Assembly (NCBI RefSeq): GCF_900188405.1
Contig: NZ_FZOF01000024.1
Location: forward strand, 62,001 to 126,000
DNA: 64,000 nt
Source: Actinacidiphila glaucinigra
Lineage (GTDB): Bacteria; Actinomycetota; Actinomycetes; Streptomycetales; Streptomycetaceae
Reading direction: 5' to 3'
Shown: positions 40,975 to 49,400 of the stretch, in pieces
How the letters are laid out: each line of letters opens with the position of its first letter
Position numbering within the stretch: the stretch's first letter is position 1
The notes under the pieces: model-generated
Databases searched by the model: none
The model's input: only the letters and a program-made list of their open reading frames with translations
What the model was told of the DNA's origin: nothing
Position numbers and translations under genes: made by a program

Positions 40975-41523
40975 ATGCCGACGGTGGTACGGAACGAGAC
41001 GGGTGAGCGGGACGCACTGCTGGCGTACCTGGAGGCGCAGCGCGGCGGGGTGCGGCGCGCGGTGCTCGGCCTCACCGACGAGCAGGCCTCCTCGCGGCCC
41101 AGCGTCAGCGAGATGAGCCTCGCCGGGCTGGTCAAGCACGTCACCAGGACCGAGGAGTCCTGGGTGCAGGGCCTGCTGCTGGGCCACGAGGACAAGAAGG
41201 GCACCGAGGCCGACTACCTCGACGGCTTCCGGCTGGTGGAGGGCGAGACCCTCGCCGGCTGGCTGGAGGAGTACGCGAGGACGGGGCGGGAGACCGAGGA
41301 GGCGATCCTGGCGCTGCCCGACCTGGACGTCGTGGTGCCGCTGCCGGACGCGCCCTGGAACCCGCCGGGCATGAAGGTCAGCGCCCGCTGGATCCTGCTC
41401 CACCTCATCGAGGAGACCGCCCGGCACGCCGGGCACGCGGACGTCATCCGCGAGTCCCTGGACGGCCGGACGGCCTTCGAGCTGGTCGCCGAGGCGGCTC
41501 AGCAGGGCAAGCCGATGGGGTGA
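40975..41523 (+). CDS. DinB/DUF664 four-helix protein
   Basis: 182 aa. DinB-like four-helix bundle: ERDALLAYLEAQRGGVRRAVLGLTDEQASSRP, SLAGLVKHVTRTEESWVQGLLLG with the first metal His, and WILLHLIEETARHAGHADVIRE with two more. Three His form the metal site of this superfamily, which includes mycothiol- and bacillithiol-dependent transferases; mycothiol as a cosubstrate is an inference from family and organism. The ATG follows AAGGGGAGCGCGCG. It ends 4 bp from the convergent MerR gene. Confidence 0.85.
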   Translation: MPTVVRNETGERDALLAYLEAQRGGVRRAVLGLTDEQASSRPSVSEMSLAGLVKHVTRTEESWVQGLLLGHEDKKGTEADYLDGFRLVEGETLAGWLEEYARTGRETEEAILALPDLDVVVPLPDAPWNPPGMKVSARWILLHLIEETARHAGHADVIRESLDGRTAFELVAEAAQQGKPMG

Positions 41524-41527
41524 CCGA

Positions 41528-42355
41528 TCACGCCCCCGTGGCCACCGGTTCCTGCAGCTCCGTCACCCAGGTGTCGGGATGCCCCTCGCACTCCAGGTAC
41601 AGCTCCCGGGGGTAGCCGAGGGACCGGTGGCCGTGGGCGTCGATCCAGCGGGCCAGCGCCTGCTCGGAGCGCAGGACGTCGTCCATGGAGCCGCGGTGCA
41701 CGATCGTCGCCGCGCTCTGCAGCCCCGGCAGGTCGACGACGGCGAAGTCGTACCCGCCGTCCGGCTCGACCGCGACCTGCAGCCCCGCGTGGACGAGGAT
41801 CGCGCCCTCTCCCTCCGGGGCGTCCTCGTAGTACGCGATCCCCGGCCCGGCGGGGCGCACGCCCGCCGCGTCCAGCCGCCGGCACAGCTCGTCGTACAGC
41901 GGCTGGATGACGGGCCCGATCTGCGCCGGCTCGAACCCGGCCGCGGTCGCCGTCAGCTCCGCGAGCCGTGCCGCGGGCACCCGCTTGATCACCACGTCGT
42001 CGGTGGACATCCGTCCCTCGCTCTCGATCGTCCGGAGCCTCGCCTCGACGCCCGCCAGCCGGGCCGCGTCCGCGGCCATCGCCGCCGCGAGCTCGGCGCG
42101 GCGCAGCCGCAGCATGCCGCGCAGCTGCTCCGCGCTCACCTCCTCGTCGAGGATCGACCGCACCTGTTCGAGCGTGAAGCCGAGGCCCTTGAGGGCGATG
42201 ATGCGGTTCAGCCGGGCGAGCTGCCCGGCGGCGTAGTGGCGGTAGCCGGTGGCGGGGTCGACACGGTCGGGGCGCAGCAGTCCGACGGCGTCGTAGTGAC
42301 GCAGCATGCGGACCGACACGCGGCCGTGCCTGGCGAAGTCTCCGATTCCGAACAT
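41528..42355 (-). CDS. MerR regulator with GyrI-like effector domain
   Basis: 275 aa. The MerR HTH is at residues 1-70 (FGIGDFARHGRVSVRMLRHYDAVGLLRPDRVD, GYRHYAAGQLARLNRIIALKGLGFTLEQV), a dimerisation helix at 75-115, then a GyrI-like ligand-binding domain (KRVPAARLAELTATA, GPGIAYYEDA, HRGSMDDVL). This layout is that of multidrug-responsive BmrR/TipA-like activators. The DinB protein that ends 4 bp away may be a target or partner. Its operator has an internal 16-bp duplication. Confidence 0.88.
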   Translation of the reverse strand: MFGIGDFARHGRVSVRMLRHYDAVGLLRPDRVDPATGYRHYAAGQLARLNRIIALKGLGFTLEQVRSILDEEVSAEQLRGMLRLRRAELAAAMAADAARLAGVEARLRTIESEGRMSTDDVVIKRVPAARLAELTATAAGFEPAQIGPVIQPLYDELCRRLDAAGVRPAGPGIAYYEDAPEGEGAILVHAGLQVAVEPDGGYDFAVVDLPGLQSAATIVHRGSMDDVLRSEQALARWIDAHGHRSLGYPRELYLECEGHPDTWVTELQEPVATGA

Positions 42356-42374
42356 GACGTCTCCGAGTCCACCG

Positions 42375-42413
42375 CCTCACACGGTGTGAGGGTCAAGCGG
42401 TGTGAGGGTCAAG
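42375..42413 (-). promoter_or_regulatory. MerR operator with tandem duplication
   Basis: CCTCACAC / GTGTGAGG (42375-42382 / 42384-42391) is a perfect 8-1-8 palindrome. On the minus strand the word CTTGACCCTCACACCG occurs twice in exact tandem (42413-42398 and 42397-42382), duplicating the TTGACC -35 element with half the operator. Confidence 0.65.
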
Positions 42414-42421
42414 CGGGACGG

Positions 42422-42456
42422 CGATGCCCCGGCGCGCGGTCGGCGCCGGGGCATCG
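42422..42456 (-). terminator. asd terminator
   Basis: 14-bp stem (left arm CGATGCCCCGGCGC at 42422-42435), complement at 42443-42456, loop of 7 nt, next to the asd stop codon at 42472. Confidence 0.75.
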
Positions 42457-42471
42457 GGGGGGCGAGCGGGG

Positions 42472-43500
42472 TCAGCCGCGCAGCTCGGCGGCGACCAGCT
42501 CCGCGATCTGGACGGCGTTGAGCGCGGCGCCCTTGCGGAGGTTGTCGTTGGAGAGGAAGAGCGCCAGGCCGTGCTCGACGGTCTCGTCCACCCGGATCCG
42601 GCCGACGTAGGAGGGGTCCTTGCCCGCGGCCTGCTGCGGGGTGGGGATCTCCGACAGCTCCACGCCCGGGGCGGCGCCCAGCAGCTCGTACGCGCGCTCG
42701 ACGCTGACCGGACGCTCGAAGCGGGCGTTGACCTGCAGCGAGTGCCCGGAGAACACGGGCACGCGGACGCAGGTGCCGGACACCTTCAGCTCCGGGATGC
42801 CCAGGATCTTGCGGGACTCGTTGCGGAGCTTCTGCTCCTCGTCGGTCTCGAAGCGGCCGTCGTCGACGATCTTCCCGGCGAGCGGGACGACGTTGAACGC
42901 GATGGGCCGCTGGTAGACCGCGGGCTCGGGGAACTCCACGGCCTCACCGTCGAAGGCCAGCTTGGTCGCCCGGTCGGCGACCTTGCGCACCTGGCCGTCG
43001 AGCTCGGCGACACCGGCCAGGCCGGAACCGGAGACCGCCTGGTAGGTGGTGGCGACCAGCGCGGTCAGCCCCGCCTCCTCGTGCAGCGGGCGCAGCACGG
43101 GCATGGCGGCCATGGTGGTGCAGTTCGGGTTGGCGATGATGCCCTTGGGGCGGTTCGCGATCGCCTGCGGGTTGACCTCGGAGACGACCAGCGGGACCTC
43201 GGGGTCCATGCGCCAGGCGGAGGAGTTGTCGATCACGACCGCGCCCGCGGCAGCGACCTTCGGGGCCAGCGCCTTGGAGGTGGCGCCGCCCGCGGAGAAC
43301 AGCACGATGTCGAGGCCCGTGTAGTCCGCGGTGGCCGCGTCCTCGACCGTGACCTCGCCGTCCTTCCACGGCACGGTGCGCCCGGCCGAACGGGCCGACG
43401 CGAACAGCCGCAGCTGCTCCACCGGGAAGTCGCGCTCGGCCAGCACCTTGCGCATGACACCGCCGACCTGGCCGGTGGCTCCGACGATTCCGATCCTCAT
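42472..43500 (-). CDS. asd: Aspartate-semialdehyde dehydrogenase
   Basis: 342 aa; converts aspartyl-phosphate to aspartate semialdehyde with NADPH, the branch point to lysine/DAP, methionine and threonine. Cofactor loop GATGQVG at residues 7-13, catalytic C127 in NPNCTTM, active-site His in VFSGHSLQVNARFE, and substrate-binding residues in AVSGSGLAGV. Length is normal. The start overlaps the upstream dapA-like gene by 4 nt (ATGA), so the two enzymes of consecutive steps are translationally coupled. Confidence 0.95.
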   Translation of the reverse strand: MRIGIVGATGQVGGVMRKVLAERDFPVEQLRLFASARSAGRTVPWKDGEVTVEDAATADYTGLDIVLFSAGGATSKALAPKVAAAGAVVIDNSSAWRMDPEVPLVVSEVNPQAIANRPKGIIANPNCTTMAAMPVLRPLHEEAGLTALVATTYQAVSGSGLAGVAELDGQVRKVADRATKLAFDGEAVEFPEPAVYQRPIAFNVVPLAGKIVDDGRFETDEEQKLRNESRKILGIPELKVSGTCVRVPVFSGHSLQVNARFERPVSVERAYELLGAAPGVELSEIPTPQQAAGKDPSYVGRIRVDETVEHGLALFLSNDNLRKGAALNAVQIAELVAAELRG

Positions 43501-44369
43501 CCGGTCTCTCCGATCAGTGCGTACGTACGGTCCCGAGTATCCCCCGATGCGGCGAGTGCCCGGAGTGCCGACCCGAGGGACGGGCGCCCCGCGGGCAGCA
43601 GCGGCAGTCGCACGTCGGGGCTCGGGATGCGTCCCTGGACGTGCAGCACCGCCTTGATCACCGCGGGGTTCGGCTCGGCGAAGAGGGCGGCGGCAAGCCT
43701 CGCGAGCGCATGCCCCTGTTCCGGATCGTGGAAACGGGCCAGTTCCACCCACCGCTCGGTGGCCAGGTGCGCGGAGGCGGCGATCGCCCCTTCGGCGCCC
43801 AGGGCGAGCAGCGCCGGAGCGAAGACGTCGTCCCCCGCGTACAGCGGCACCTCCCCCACCAGCAGCACGGTGTCCTGGTCGATGCCGCCGACGGCGTGCT
43901 TGAAGCCCACGACCCCGTCGATAGCGGCGATCCGGCGCACCGTGTCGGCGGTGAGGGCGAGCCCGGTGCGGTAGGGGATGTTGTAGACGACCAGCGGCAC
44001 CGCCGACGCCCGGGCCAGCGCCTCGAAGTGCGCGACGACCCCGTCCTGGGAGGGCCTGACGTACGACGGCACAGAGACGAGGGCGGCGTCCGCGTCGAGC
44101 TGCGCGAGCTCGGCGGCGGCCCTGCGGGTGTCCGTCCCGCCGGCGCCCACGGTGTACCAGAGCCCGCGCTCCCGGCACACCCGCCCCACGGTCTCCCGGA
44201 CGACCGCCTTCTCGGCCTCGTCCAGCATCGCCGCCTCGGCGGTCGTCCCCAGCGCCACCAGCCCGGCGACGCCCCCGTCGGCCACCTCGTGCGCCAGGCG
44301 CTCCAGGGCGCCGGCGTCCACGCGGCCCGCCTCGTCGAAGGGGGTGATGAGCGGTACGTGAATACCCAT
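43497..44369 (-). CDS. dapA: 4-hydroxy-tetrahydrodipicolinate synthase
   Basis: 290-aa TIM-barrel Schiff-base lyase of the DapA family; condenses pyruvate with aspartate semialdehyde, the product of the next gene. Lysine K157 (VVGFKHA), Y129 (VVYNIPYRTG), R134 and the T42/T43 pair (GTTAEA) match the DHDPS set. The tyrosine region (SVPSYVRPSQDG) is slightly different from the classic YYNRP, so an N-acetylneuraminate-lyase-type or alternative aldolase role cannot be excluded. The ATG follows AAAGGC. Coupled to asd. Confidence 0.82.
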   Translation of the reverse strand: MGIHVPLITPFDEAGRVDAGALERLAHEVADGGVAGLVALGTTAEAAMLDEAEKAVVRETVGRVCRERGLWYTVGAGGTDTRRAAAELAQLDADAALVSVPSYVRPSQDGVVAHFEALARASAVPLVVYNIPYRTGLALTADTVRRIAAIDGVVGFKHAVGGIDQDTVLLVGEVPLYAGDDVFAPALLALGAEGAIAASAHLATERWVELARFHDPEQGHALARLAAALFAEPNPAVIKAVLHVQGRIPSPDVRLPLLPAGRPSLGSALRALAASGDTRDRTYALIGETG

Positions 44370-44473
44370 GCCTTTGAGCGTGGGGCCACAGCACCCTCAA
44401 GGTCCAGTTAATAGTCCTTCATCGCACCGGTAAGCAGTGCTGCACGAAGGCGTATCCCCTAGCCTCGGGCCCC

Positions 44474-44893
44474 ATGAGAGACGACCGGTACGAGATCTCC
44501 GACGACCCCGCCCGTGTGGACGCCGCCCTGGTCCACCACTGGCTCTCCACCGACGCCTACTGGGCCCTCGGCCGCCCCCGCGCCGTCCAGGACGCCGCGA
44601 TCGCCGCCTCCCTCAACTTCGGCGCGTACGACAGGGAGACCGGCACCCAGGTCGCCTGCGCCCGCGTCGTCACCGACCACGCCACGTTCGCCTGGCTCTG
44701 CGACGTCTACGTCACCCCGGCCGCCCGCGGCCGCGGCCTCGCGACCGCCCTCGCCACGACCGCCCGCGACCACGTGGAGGGGCTGGGCGTAAGGCTCGTG
44801 CTGCTGGCCACGCACGACGCGCACGGGGTGTACAAGAAGGTGGGCTTCACCCCGCTCGCGGAGCCGGGGCACTGGATGTCGTACGGGTTGTGA
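44474..44893 (+). CDS. GNAT acetyltransferase
   Basis: 139 aa. N-acetyltransferase core: VACARVVTDHATFAWLCDVYVTPAARGRGLATALATTARDH, with the acetyl-CoA loop RGRGLA near residues 85-90, and the final FTPL segment after VYKKVGF. Substrate unknown. TAGCCT at 44460-44465 is 8 nt before the ATG, giving a likely leaderless transcript. It is convergent with the APH-like kinase gene. Confidence 0.85.
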   Translation: MRDDRYEISDDPARVDAALVHHWLSTDAYWALGRPRAVQDAAIAASLNFGAYDRETGTQVACARVVTDHATFAWLCDVYVTPAARGRGLATALATTARDHVEGLGVRLVLLATHDAHGVYKKVGFTPLAEPGHWMSYGL

Positions 44894-44955
44894 AGCCCGC
44901 CCGGGACGCCCGGGACCCTCTTGAGCCCCGGCGGCGCCGCGGTCGTCGCGCACGT

Positions 44956-46227
44956 TCAGACGGTGGCGTCGCGCCTGAGCCCGATTGCCTCGTTCTGCTC
45001 GGCGTCAAGAAGCACGGGGTCGACGGATGAGATGGTGTCGGGCCGAGGATCCGGGCCCGCACCACTTGCCGTCCGCATGTCCTCCGTCTTCCTGGCCAGG
45101 TCTCCGTACTCCCCCAGCCAGCGCAGGAGTTCCTCCTGGATCTGCTCGGGAGTGGCCACGGTCCGCAAGCCCACGTGACGCAGGCCGGTGCCGTCCTCGC
45201 CGCGCCGGGCGCGGGTGAGGGCCGCCGCGATGGACGTGACGGCGTGCGTCACCGCCTCGCGCAGCTCCGGTCCGCCCTCAGCCCAACTGACCGTCATCGC
45301 CCCGCGCATCACGTCCGTGTAGACGGACTGGACCCGCTTGTACGCGAGGTAGCGGGGAAGATCACGCCCCACCGCGTCAGACGCCCCCGGTGAACTCTCC
45401 CCCACGGCCTTCCGCCAGCCCCGGACCATCTGCCGTTCCTGCCGGCGGGGGTAGCGCATCAGGTGGAGGTGCGTGGCGAGGTCGTAGAGCGGGTCACCGA
45501 TACGGGCGAGCTCCCAGTCGATCGTCCACAGTTCCCCCGCACCGTCGACGACGAGGTTTTCGCGGTGCAGGTCACCGTGCAAGAGGGCGAACGGGCGCCT
45601 GGTGAGCCCTCCCAATTCCTCGGGGAGCGCTTCCAGAAGGCTTTCCGGAATCGCCAGCGCATCAAGAAGCGGATCGAGTACCGGCCTCTTCTCGCGATAG
45701 ACCCCCCGGGTGTGACCGATCAGGTTTTCCAGAAAACTCGTACTGTCGTCACCACCGAAAGGAAGGTGCCCCGGCTCGGCCGGTCCGTTCCCGCAGACAC
45801 GATCCGCGTGGACACCTGCCGCATCGATCGACACCAACGACCCGAAAAATTGAATCAATTTTTTTCTGTAGCGCCGGGGGACCGACTTTCCCGGAAATGT
45901 CAGGTCTCCGAGAGTCCTGCCTTCGATGAATTCAATGAAGGTCACACCGGCTGGAGCGTCCACCAGTTCGCTCACATCGACGACCTTGGGAACGCACGGA
46001 ACCCGCCCGCCCAATTCAAGGACCAGCTGCTCCTCCGACGCGAAGCACCTGTGGTCGTACCAGAAGACGCGATCCCGTGGTTCGCGCAGCTTCAGCCACC
46101 TGAACCTGGCGCCGAGCGGCGTACCGGGATCCAGGCGGACGGCATATGCCTCGTGATGGTGCCCTTTGAGTGGGCCTACCACCTCGGTGGCGATTCGCGA
46201 CGCGAACTCGCGGGTAGGGCTGGTCAC
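44956..46227 (-). CDS. APH-fold phosphotransferase (choline/aminoglycoside kinase-like)
   Basis: 423 aa. N-lobe: a Lys in FRWLKLREP and EEQLVLELGGRVPCVPKVVDV, similar to ChoK/APH. Catalytic loop HGDLHRENLVVDG with D219, H221 and N224, and metal Asp in TIDWELA near D237, so the active site is intact. The substrate might be an alcohol such as a sugar or amino-alcohol. The gene is less GC-rich, with AT-rich runs near 45840-45860. The GTG at 46227 follows GAGGA. It lies at the end of a GntR-HAD-HAD gene row. Confidence 0.82.
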   Translation of the reverse strand: MTSPTREFASRIATEVVGPLKGHHHEAYAVRLDPGTPLGARFRWLKLREPRDRVFWYDHRCFASEEQLVLELGGRVPCVPKVVDVSELVDAPAGVTFIEFIEGRTLGDLTFPGKSVPRRYRKKLIQFFGSLVSIDAAGVHADRVCGNGPAEPGHLPFGGDDSTSFLENLIGHTRGVYREKRPVLDPLLDALAIPESLLEALPEELGGLTRRPFALLHGDLHRENLVVDGAGELWTIDWELARIGDPLYDLATHLHLMRYPRRQERQMVRGWRKAVGESSPGASDAVGRDLPRYLAYKRVQSVYTDVMRGAMTVSWAEGGPELREAVTHAVTSIAAALTRARRGEDGTGLRHVGLRTVATPEQIQEELLRWLGEYGDLARKTEDMRTASGAGPDPRPDTISSVDPVLLDAEQNEAIGLRRDATV

Positions 46228-46477
46228 GGGATTCCTCGAGGATCAGAAAAAGGGAAGCGTATCCCTCTCTCGACGCGCATGGGGCTGAACCCCACCGCAT
46301 CTTTATTCACTTCCAAGCCCCCCAGCCCCACCAAACTATGCAAGCCGCACGTCGCACAGGCCGAGACGCTGCATAATTATTCCTGAAGGATCTCATCTAA
46401 GCGCCCCCCGAGCTAGCCTGAACGATGGAATCCCTCGAAATCGGTGAACCGGGACTTCCGGCGCGAAACGGCTGCGG

Positions 46478-47224
46478 TCAGTGGGGCTCGCCGCTGGCCG
46501 AGTGCGTCCGGCATCGGCCACGGACTTCGAGCCAGGCCGCCCGGATCTCGTCAAGGTGTTCAACGATCGTCCCGCGGTAGCCCTTGCGCAACTCCTGGTT
46601 GTCGTCGACATGGGGGTTCTCGAAACCGAGGAAGCGCACGTCCGCGCTCTTCGCGGCTTGCACATCGGCGGGCGAATCGCCGATCATCAAGCACCGCTCG
46701 GGGTGGGCCAGTCCAAGTCCCCCGATAGCACGCTCGATGCATGCGGGGTCGGGCTTCAGCAGGAGCGGGTGCCCCTCGGCCATGTTCCGCCGGCCGTACA
46801 CATGCAGGTCGAACAACGGATCCAAGCGGTGCCTGGCCAGGCAGGCGCGAACGGCCTTCTCGGAGTTGTTCGTGGTTATGGCGACCGGTATTCCCTCAAT
46901 CTTGATGGCCTTCACCAGCACCGCCGCGCCGGTCGTCATCACCGCCTCCTCGGCACACTCCTCCTCCAGTGACGTGAGTGCACCTTCGAGGAGGGCGACG
47001 GCCTCGAAGTCCGGCCACGTGCGCGCAGCCTCGCGAAGGATGTCTATGGGACTGTGCTCCTTTTCGGGACGTACGGCCGGCAGCCTTTCGCGATCGATGA
47101 ATTCGCGCAATTGCTCCGCGACCCGCTCCGCTCCCTTCGGCGCAAAAAGATGGCAGAGTGGACCGTCGAAGTCGAACAGCACACCCTCGACGTCGGCCAG
47201 CAGGGCCCGGAGGTCGCTTTTCAT
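46478..47224 (-). CDS. HAD-superfamily phosphatase 1
   Basis: 248 aa. Motif I FDFDGPL with D18/D20 (Asp nucleophile and general acid), motif II TTNNSEKA, motif III Lys in LLLKPDPACIERAI, and motif IV MIGDSPADVQAA. This is a phosphoglycolate/beta-phosphoglucomutase-like small-molecule phosphatase with a helical cap. The following HAD gene and this one are about 35% similar over the motifs. The ATG at 47224 has a weak ribosome site; GC content is lower than in the flanking core genes. Confidence 0.85.
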   Translation of the reverse strand: MKSDLRALLADVEGVLFDFDGPLCHLFAPKGAERVAEQLREFIDRERLPAVRPEKEHSPIDILREAARTWPDFEAVALLEGALTSLEEECAEEAVMTTGAAVLVKAIKIEGIPVAITTNNSEKAVRACLARHRLDPLFDLHVYGRRNMAEGHPLLLKPDPACIERAIGGLGLAHPERCLMIGDSPADVQAAKSADVRFLGFENPHVDDNQELRKGYRGTIVEHLDEIRAAWLEVRGRCRTHSASGEPH

Positions 47225-47315
47225 CCGCCACTCGCGATCAGAAGTCACCCAGTGAGTTTGAGCGCCCGCAGGGGCCTTGGCCAGAGGGCCGCGACGCGAA
47301 CACCGCATCGACGAC

Positions 47316-48023
47316 TCACGGCAACAAACCCATCACGTCCTGCATCCGCGAAACAACCCGCTTGGCATTTGCCTTAGTCATCTCGCGTCTCTTGCGTGCA
47401 CTCTTCGCATAGCCGACAAAATTGACGCCGACTTGTCGTGCGGCCTCGGCGTCCCGCCACGAATCCCCCACGAACAGGCAGCGTTCGGGCTTCGTGCCGA
47501 GCTGTTTCACTGCTTCTCGCAGCATGAAGCCATCGGGCTTCATGAGCCGGGCGTCATCGGGGCGGCCGACGATCGGCCCGTCGAACAACTCCAGCAGATG
47601 CGTGGCGAGAAGGACGTTGCGAATCGCCTCCCACCCATTGTTGCTGACGACCCCGAGGTGCAGGCCCCGGGCCCGCAGGCCGCGCACGAGGTCTGCCGTA
47701 CCAGGTGTGACGGTCGCGGATGCGGCCGCCACGACCTCCTCCTTCGCCAGGAGGGCGTTCAGTTCGGCACTCACCTCGCGCGCGTTGCCGCCGGACCCCG
47801 TGGCGATCTCCCACAGCAGCCCGTGCGGATCATCCGTGCCGGCCAGTTCCGGCGGGAGCAACGACAAGTCGCCGAGCCGTGCCTTGAGCCGTGAGGCGGC
47901 GACAGACGCGGGATGCCCCGCGAAGAGGCGGCAGATCGGACCATCGAAGTCCAGCAGGACACACTCGATGCCGACGGATGTCAGGCGGGCTTGGCTAGCC
48001 TCGTCCACAGGGAGTTGAACCAC
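47316..48023 (-). CDS. HAD-superfamily phosphatase 2
   Basis: 235 aa. Motif I VLLDFDGPI (D25/D27), motif II VVSNNGWEA, motif III MKPDGFMLREAV, motif IV FVGDSWRDAEAA; a helical cap lies between I and II. It ends in a basic tail (KSARKRREMTKANAKRVVSRM). The GTG at 48023 is the longest start but overlaps the GntR gene by 43 nt; GTG at 48008 is an alternative. A CTG overlapping the GntR stop (CTGA) could also be used. In any case it is coupled to the GntR gene. Confidence 0.8.
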   Translation of the reverse strand: MVQLPVDEASQARLTSVGIECVLLDFDGPICRLFAGHPASVAASRLKARLGDLSLLPPELAGTDDPHGLLWEIATGSGGNAREVSAELNALLAKEEVVAAASATVTPGTADLVRGLRARGLHLGVVSNNGWEAIRNVLLATHLLELFDGPIVGRPDDARLMKPDGFMLREAVKQLGTKPERCLFVGDSWRDAEAARQVGVNFVGYAKSARKRREMTKANAKRVVSRMQDVMGLLP

Positions 48024-48838
48024 TCGTGAGAGAGTTCCACACGTTCCCGTGGCTGCGGGTAAAGCTTGGCCCCGACACCCAGGACGTCATGGATTCTGAT
48101 GGTCGCGTCGTCGACGTTGATGAGGTTGTCCGTGACGACGTACATGCCGTCGAGGGCCAGGTCACCGTTGATCAGATAGAGCTTGTGCAGTGGCGTGACC
48201 GGGACGAGTCGCACTTCGACCCTGACTTCGGGAACGGCGCCTTGGCCGACCAGGTTCTCCAGGTTCCTCAGGGCCCGGATGTGGATCGCGGACAGGCTGC
48301 TGAGCCGCTGCATGGGGCGCTCGTCGTCGATGTCCTCGACGTTGCGCGGAATGGCCAGCCGCACATCCGTACGCGGCAGCAGCAGGCGCAGGTGGATCGA
48401 TGACGGACGGATCTCCCCGCGGATGATCCGTTTGACCTGCTGCACGATGGCCGCGTTGAGGGACTCGGCGGTCAGGCAGTACGCGTCGATCGTGACCTGA
48501 TCCGCCTCGAAAGCCTCCGCGATGGCGTCGTCCAGCTCAATGCTGCCCGCTTCGGCGGTCGCCGTGGCGTTCCCGTTGATGTGTGCGTCGGCGGACTTCC
48601 GCCAGTCGCGGGCGAAGACGCCCTTGCCCTGGGCCGACTCCACGTAGCCTCTGCCCTCGAGCGCCTTGATCGCCTTCTGGACGGTGGCACGGGAGACGTC
48701 GAAGCGGTCCACCAGCTCGGCGTGGGTGGGGAGTTGATCGCCCGCCGCGATGGCCCCGCCCTCGATCTCGTGGCGCAACGCATCGGCCACGCGCTCGTAT
48801 TCACGCCTGGCCCCGCCGACGGTGCGGTCGTTGCTCAC
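47981..48838 (-). CDS. GntR-family regulator with extra C-terminal domain
   Basis: 285 aa. Residues about 10-75 form a winged helix (YERVADALRHEIEGGAIAAGDQLPTHAELVDRFDVSRATVQKAIKALEGRGYV). The rest (about 100-285) resembles neither a standard UTRA nor FCD domain; it contains LNAAIVQQVKRIIRGEIRPSSIHLRLLLP and WFNSLWTRLA at the end, as in transfer regulators of actinomycete integrative elements. TAGTGT on the minus strand (48851-48846) lies 7 nt before the GTG at 48838, so the mRNA is leaderless. It heads the row GntR-HAD-HAD. Confidence 0.78.
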   Translation of the reverse strand: MSNDRTVGGARREYERVADALRHEIEGGAIAAGDQLPTHAELVDRFDVSRATVQKAIKALEGRGYVESAQGKGVFARDWRKSADAHINGNATATAEAGSIELDDAIAEAFEADQVTIDAYCLTAESLNAAIVQQVKRIIRGEIRPSSIHLRLLLPRTDVRLAIPRNVEDIDDERPMQRLSSLSAIHIRALRNLENLVGQGAVPEVRVEVRLVPVTPLHKLYLINGDLALDGMYVVTDNLINVDDATIRIHDVLGVGAKLYPQPRERVELSHEWFNSLWTRLAKPA

Positions 48839-49174
48839 GTGACCCACACTACAGCTTCACGCCAGGCAAGTGGAGTTGACTGCATGGAGTTTAGGGATCT
48901 GCAGTCAGCGGCAACATGACCGTAGAGGAGTGCAGTCAACTGGTCCGACCGACAGTCAAGTTGGTCCAGTTGGCGCCACCGGGGGCCGCAGCCTCTCCGT
49001 CCCGACGACGCGCCGGGGATGGCCGCGGGTGACAGTGCAGCGCCATGTCGCATCGCACGCATCAGCATCAAGCTTCCGCTTCTGCCCCACCGCCGACCCA
49101 CGGGTCAAATCTGCCCCCTCCGCGCTCTACGCGCGGAGGGAACGATCCCGCGCGCCTCGAAGGAGTGAATCGCT
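48839..49174. promoter_or_regulatory. 336-bp divergent regulatory region with repeated GCAGTCAAC words
   Basis: AGTTGACTGCA (48874-48884) and its exact complement TGCAGTCAACT (48931-48941) lie 46 bp apart; CTGCAGTCA (48900-48908) and ACAGTCAAG (48952-48960) are further partial copies. These are candidate operator half-sites for the GntR protein. A hairpin follows at 49116-49140. No ORF was found in this stretch. Confidence 0.55.
49116..49140 (+). terminator. Hairpin before the small membrane protein gene
   Basis: CCCTCCGCGC (49116-49125) with GCGCGGAGGG (49131-49140), 5-nt loop. It lies 35 bp before the next start codon, so it may act as an attenuator or insulate the divergent promoters. Confidence 0.5.
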
Positions 49175-49342
49175 ATGCCCGCTCTCGCTCTCTGCGCCTT
49201 CGCGTTCGAGCAGCTCGTCCAGTGGCGGTACGGCGCGGCCGGCGCCTTCGCCGTCGGACTGTTCACGGTGGGCCACAAGGCCCGCAACACGACGTTCACG
49301 TGCGTCGGACTCGCGGTGATCGCGCTGCTGCTGGCCCAGTAG
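49175..49342 (+). CDS. 55-aa membrane mini-protein, paralogue 1
   Basis: The ATG at 49175 follows AAGGAGTGAATCGCT (strong ribosome site). MPALALCAFAFEQLVQWRY, then GAAGAFAVGLFTVGHKARNTTF and VGLAVIALLLAQ: two membrane helices with a short polar loop. The second gene 58 bp downstream encodes a similar protein (EQ-LxW-xYG at the same position), so these are tandem paralogues. No known family; small two-helix proteins of this sort occur beside integrative elements in actinomycetes. Confidence 0.7.
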   Translation: MPALALCAFAFEQLVQWRYGAAGAFAVGLFTVGHKARNTTFTCVGLAVIALLLAQ

Positions 49343-49400
49343 GGCCGGTGCGGCAGCGGACCCGCGCCTTTCGGTCGGTCACCTCGGAAGGGGGTGGGTC

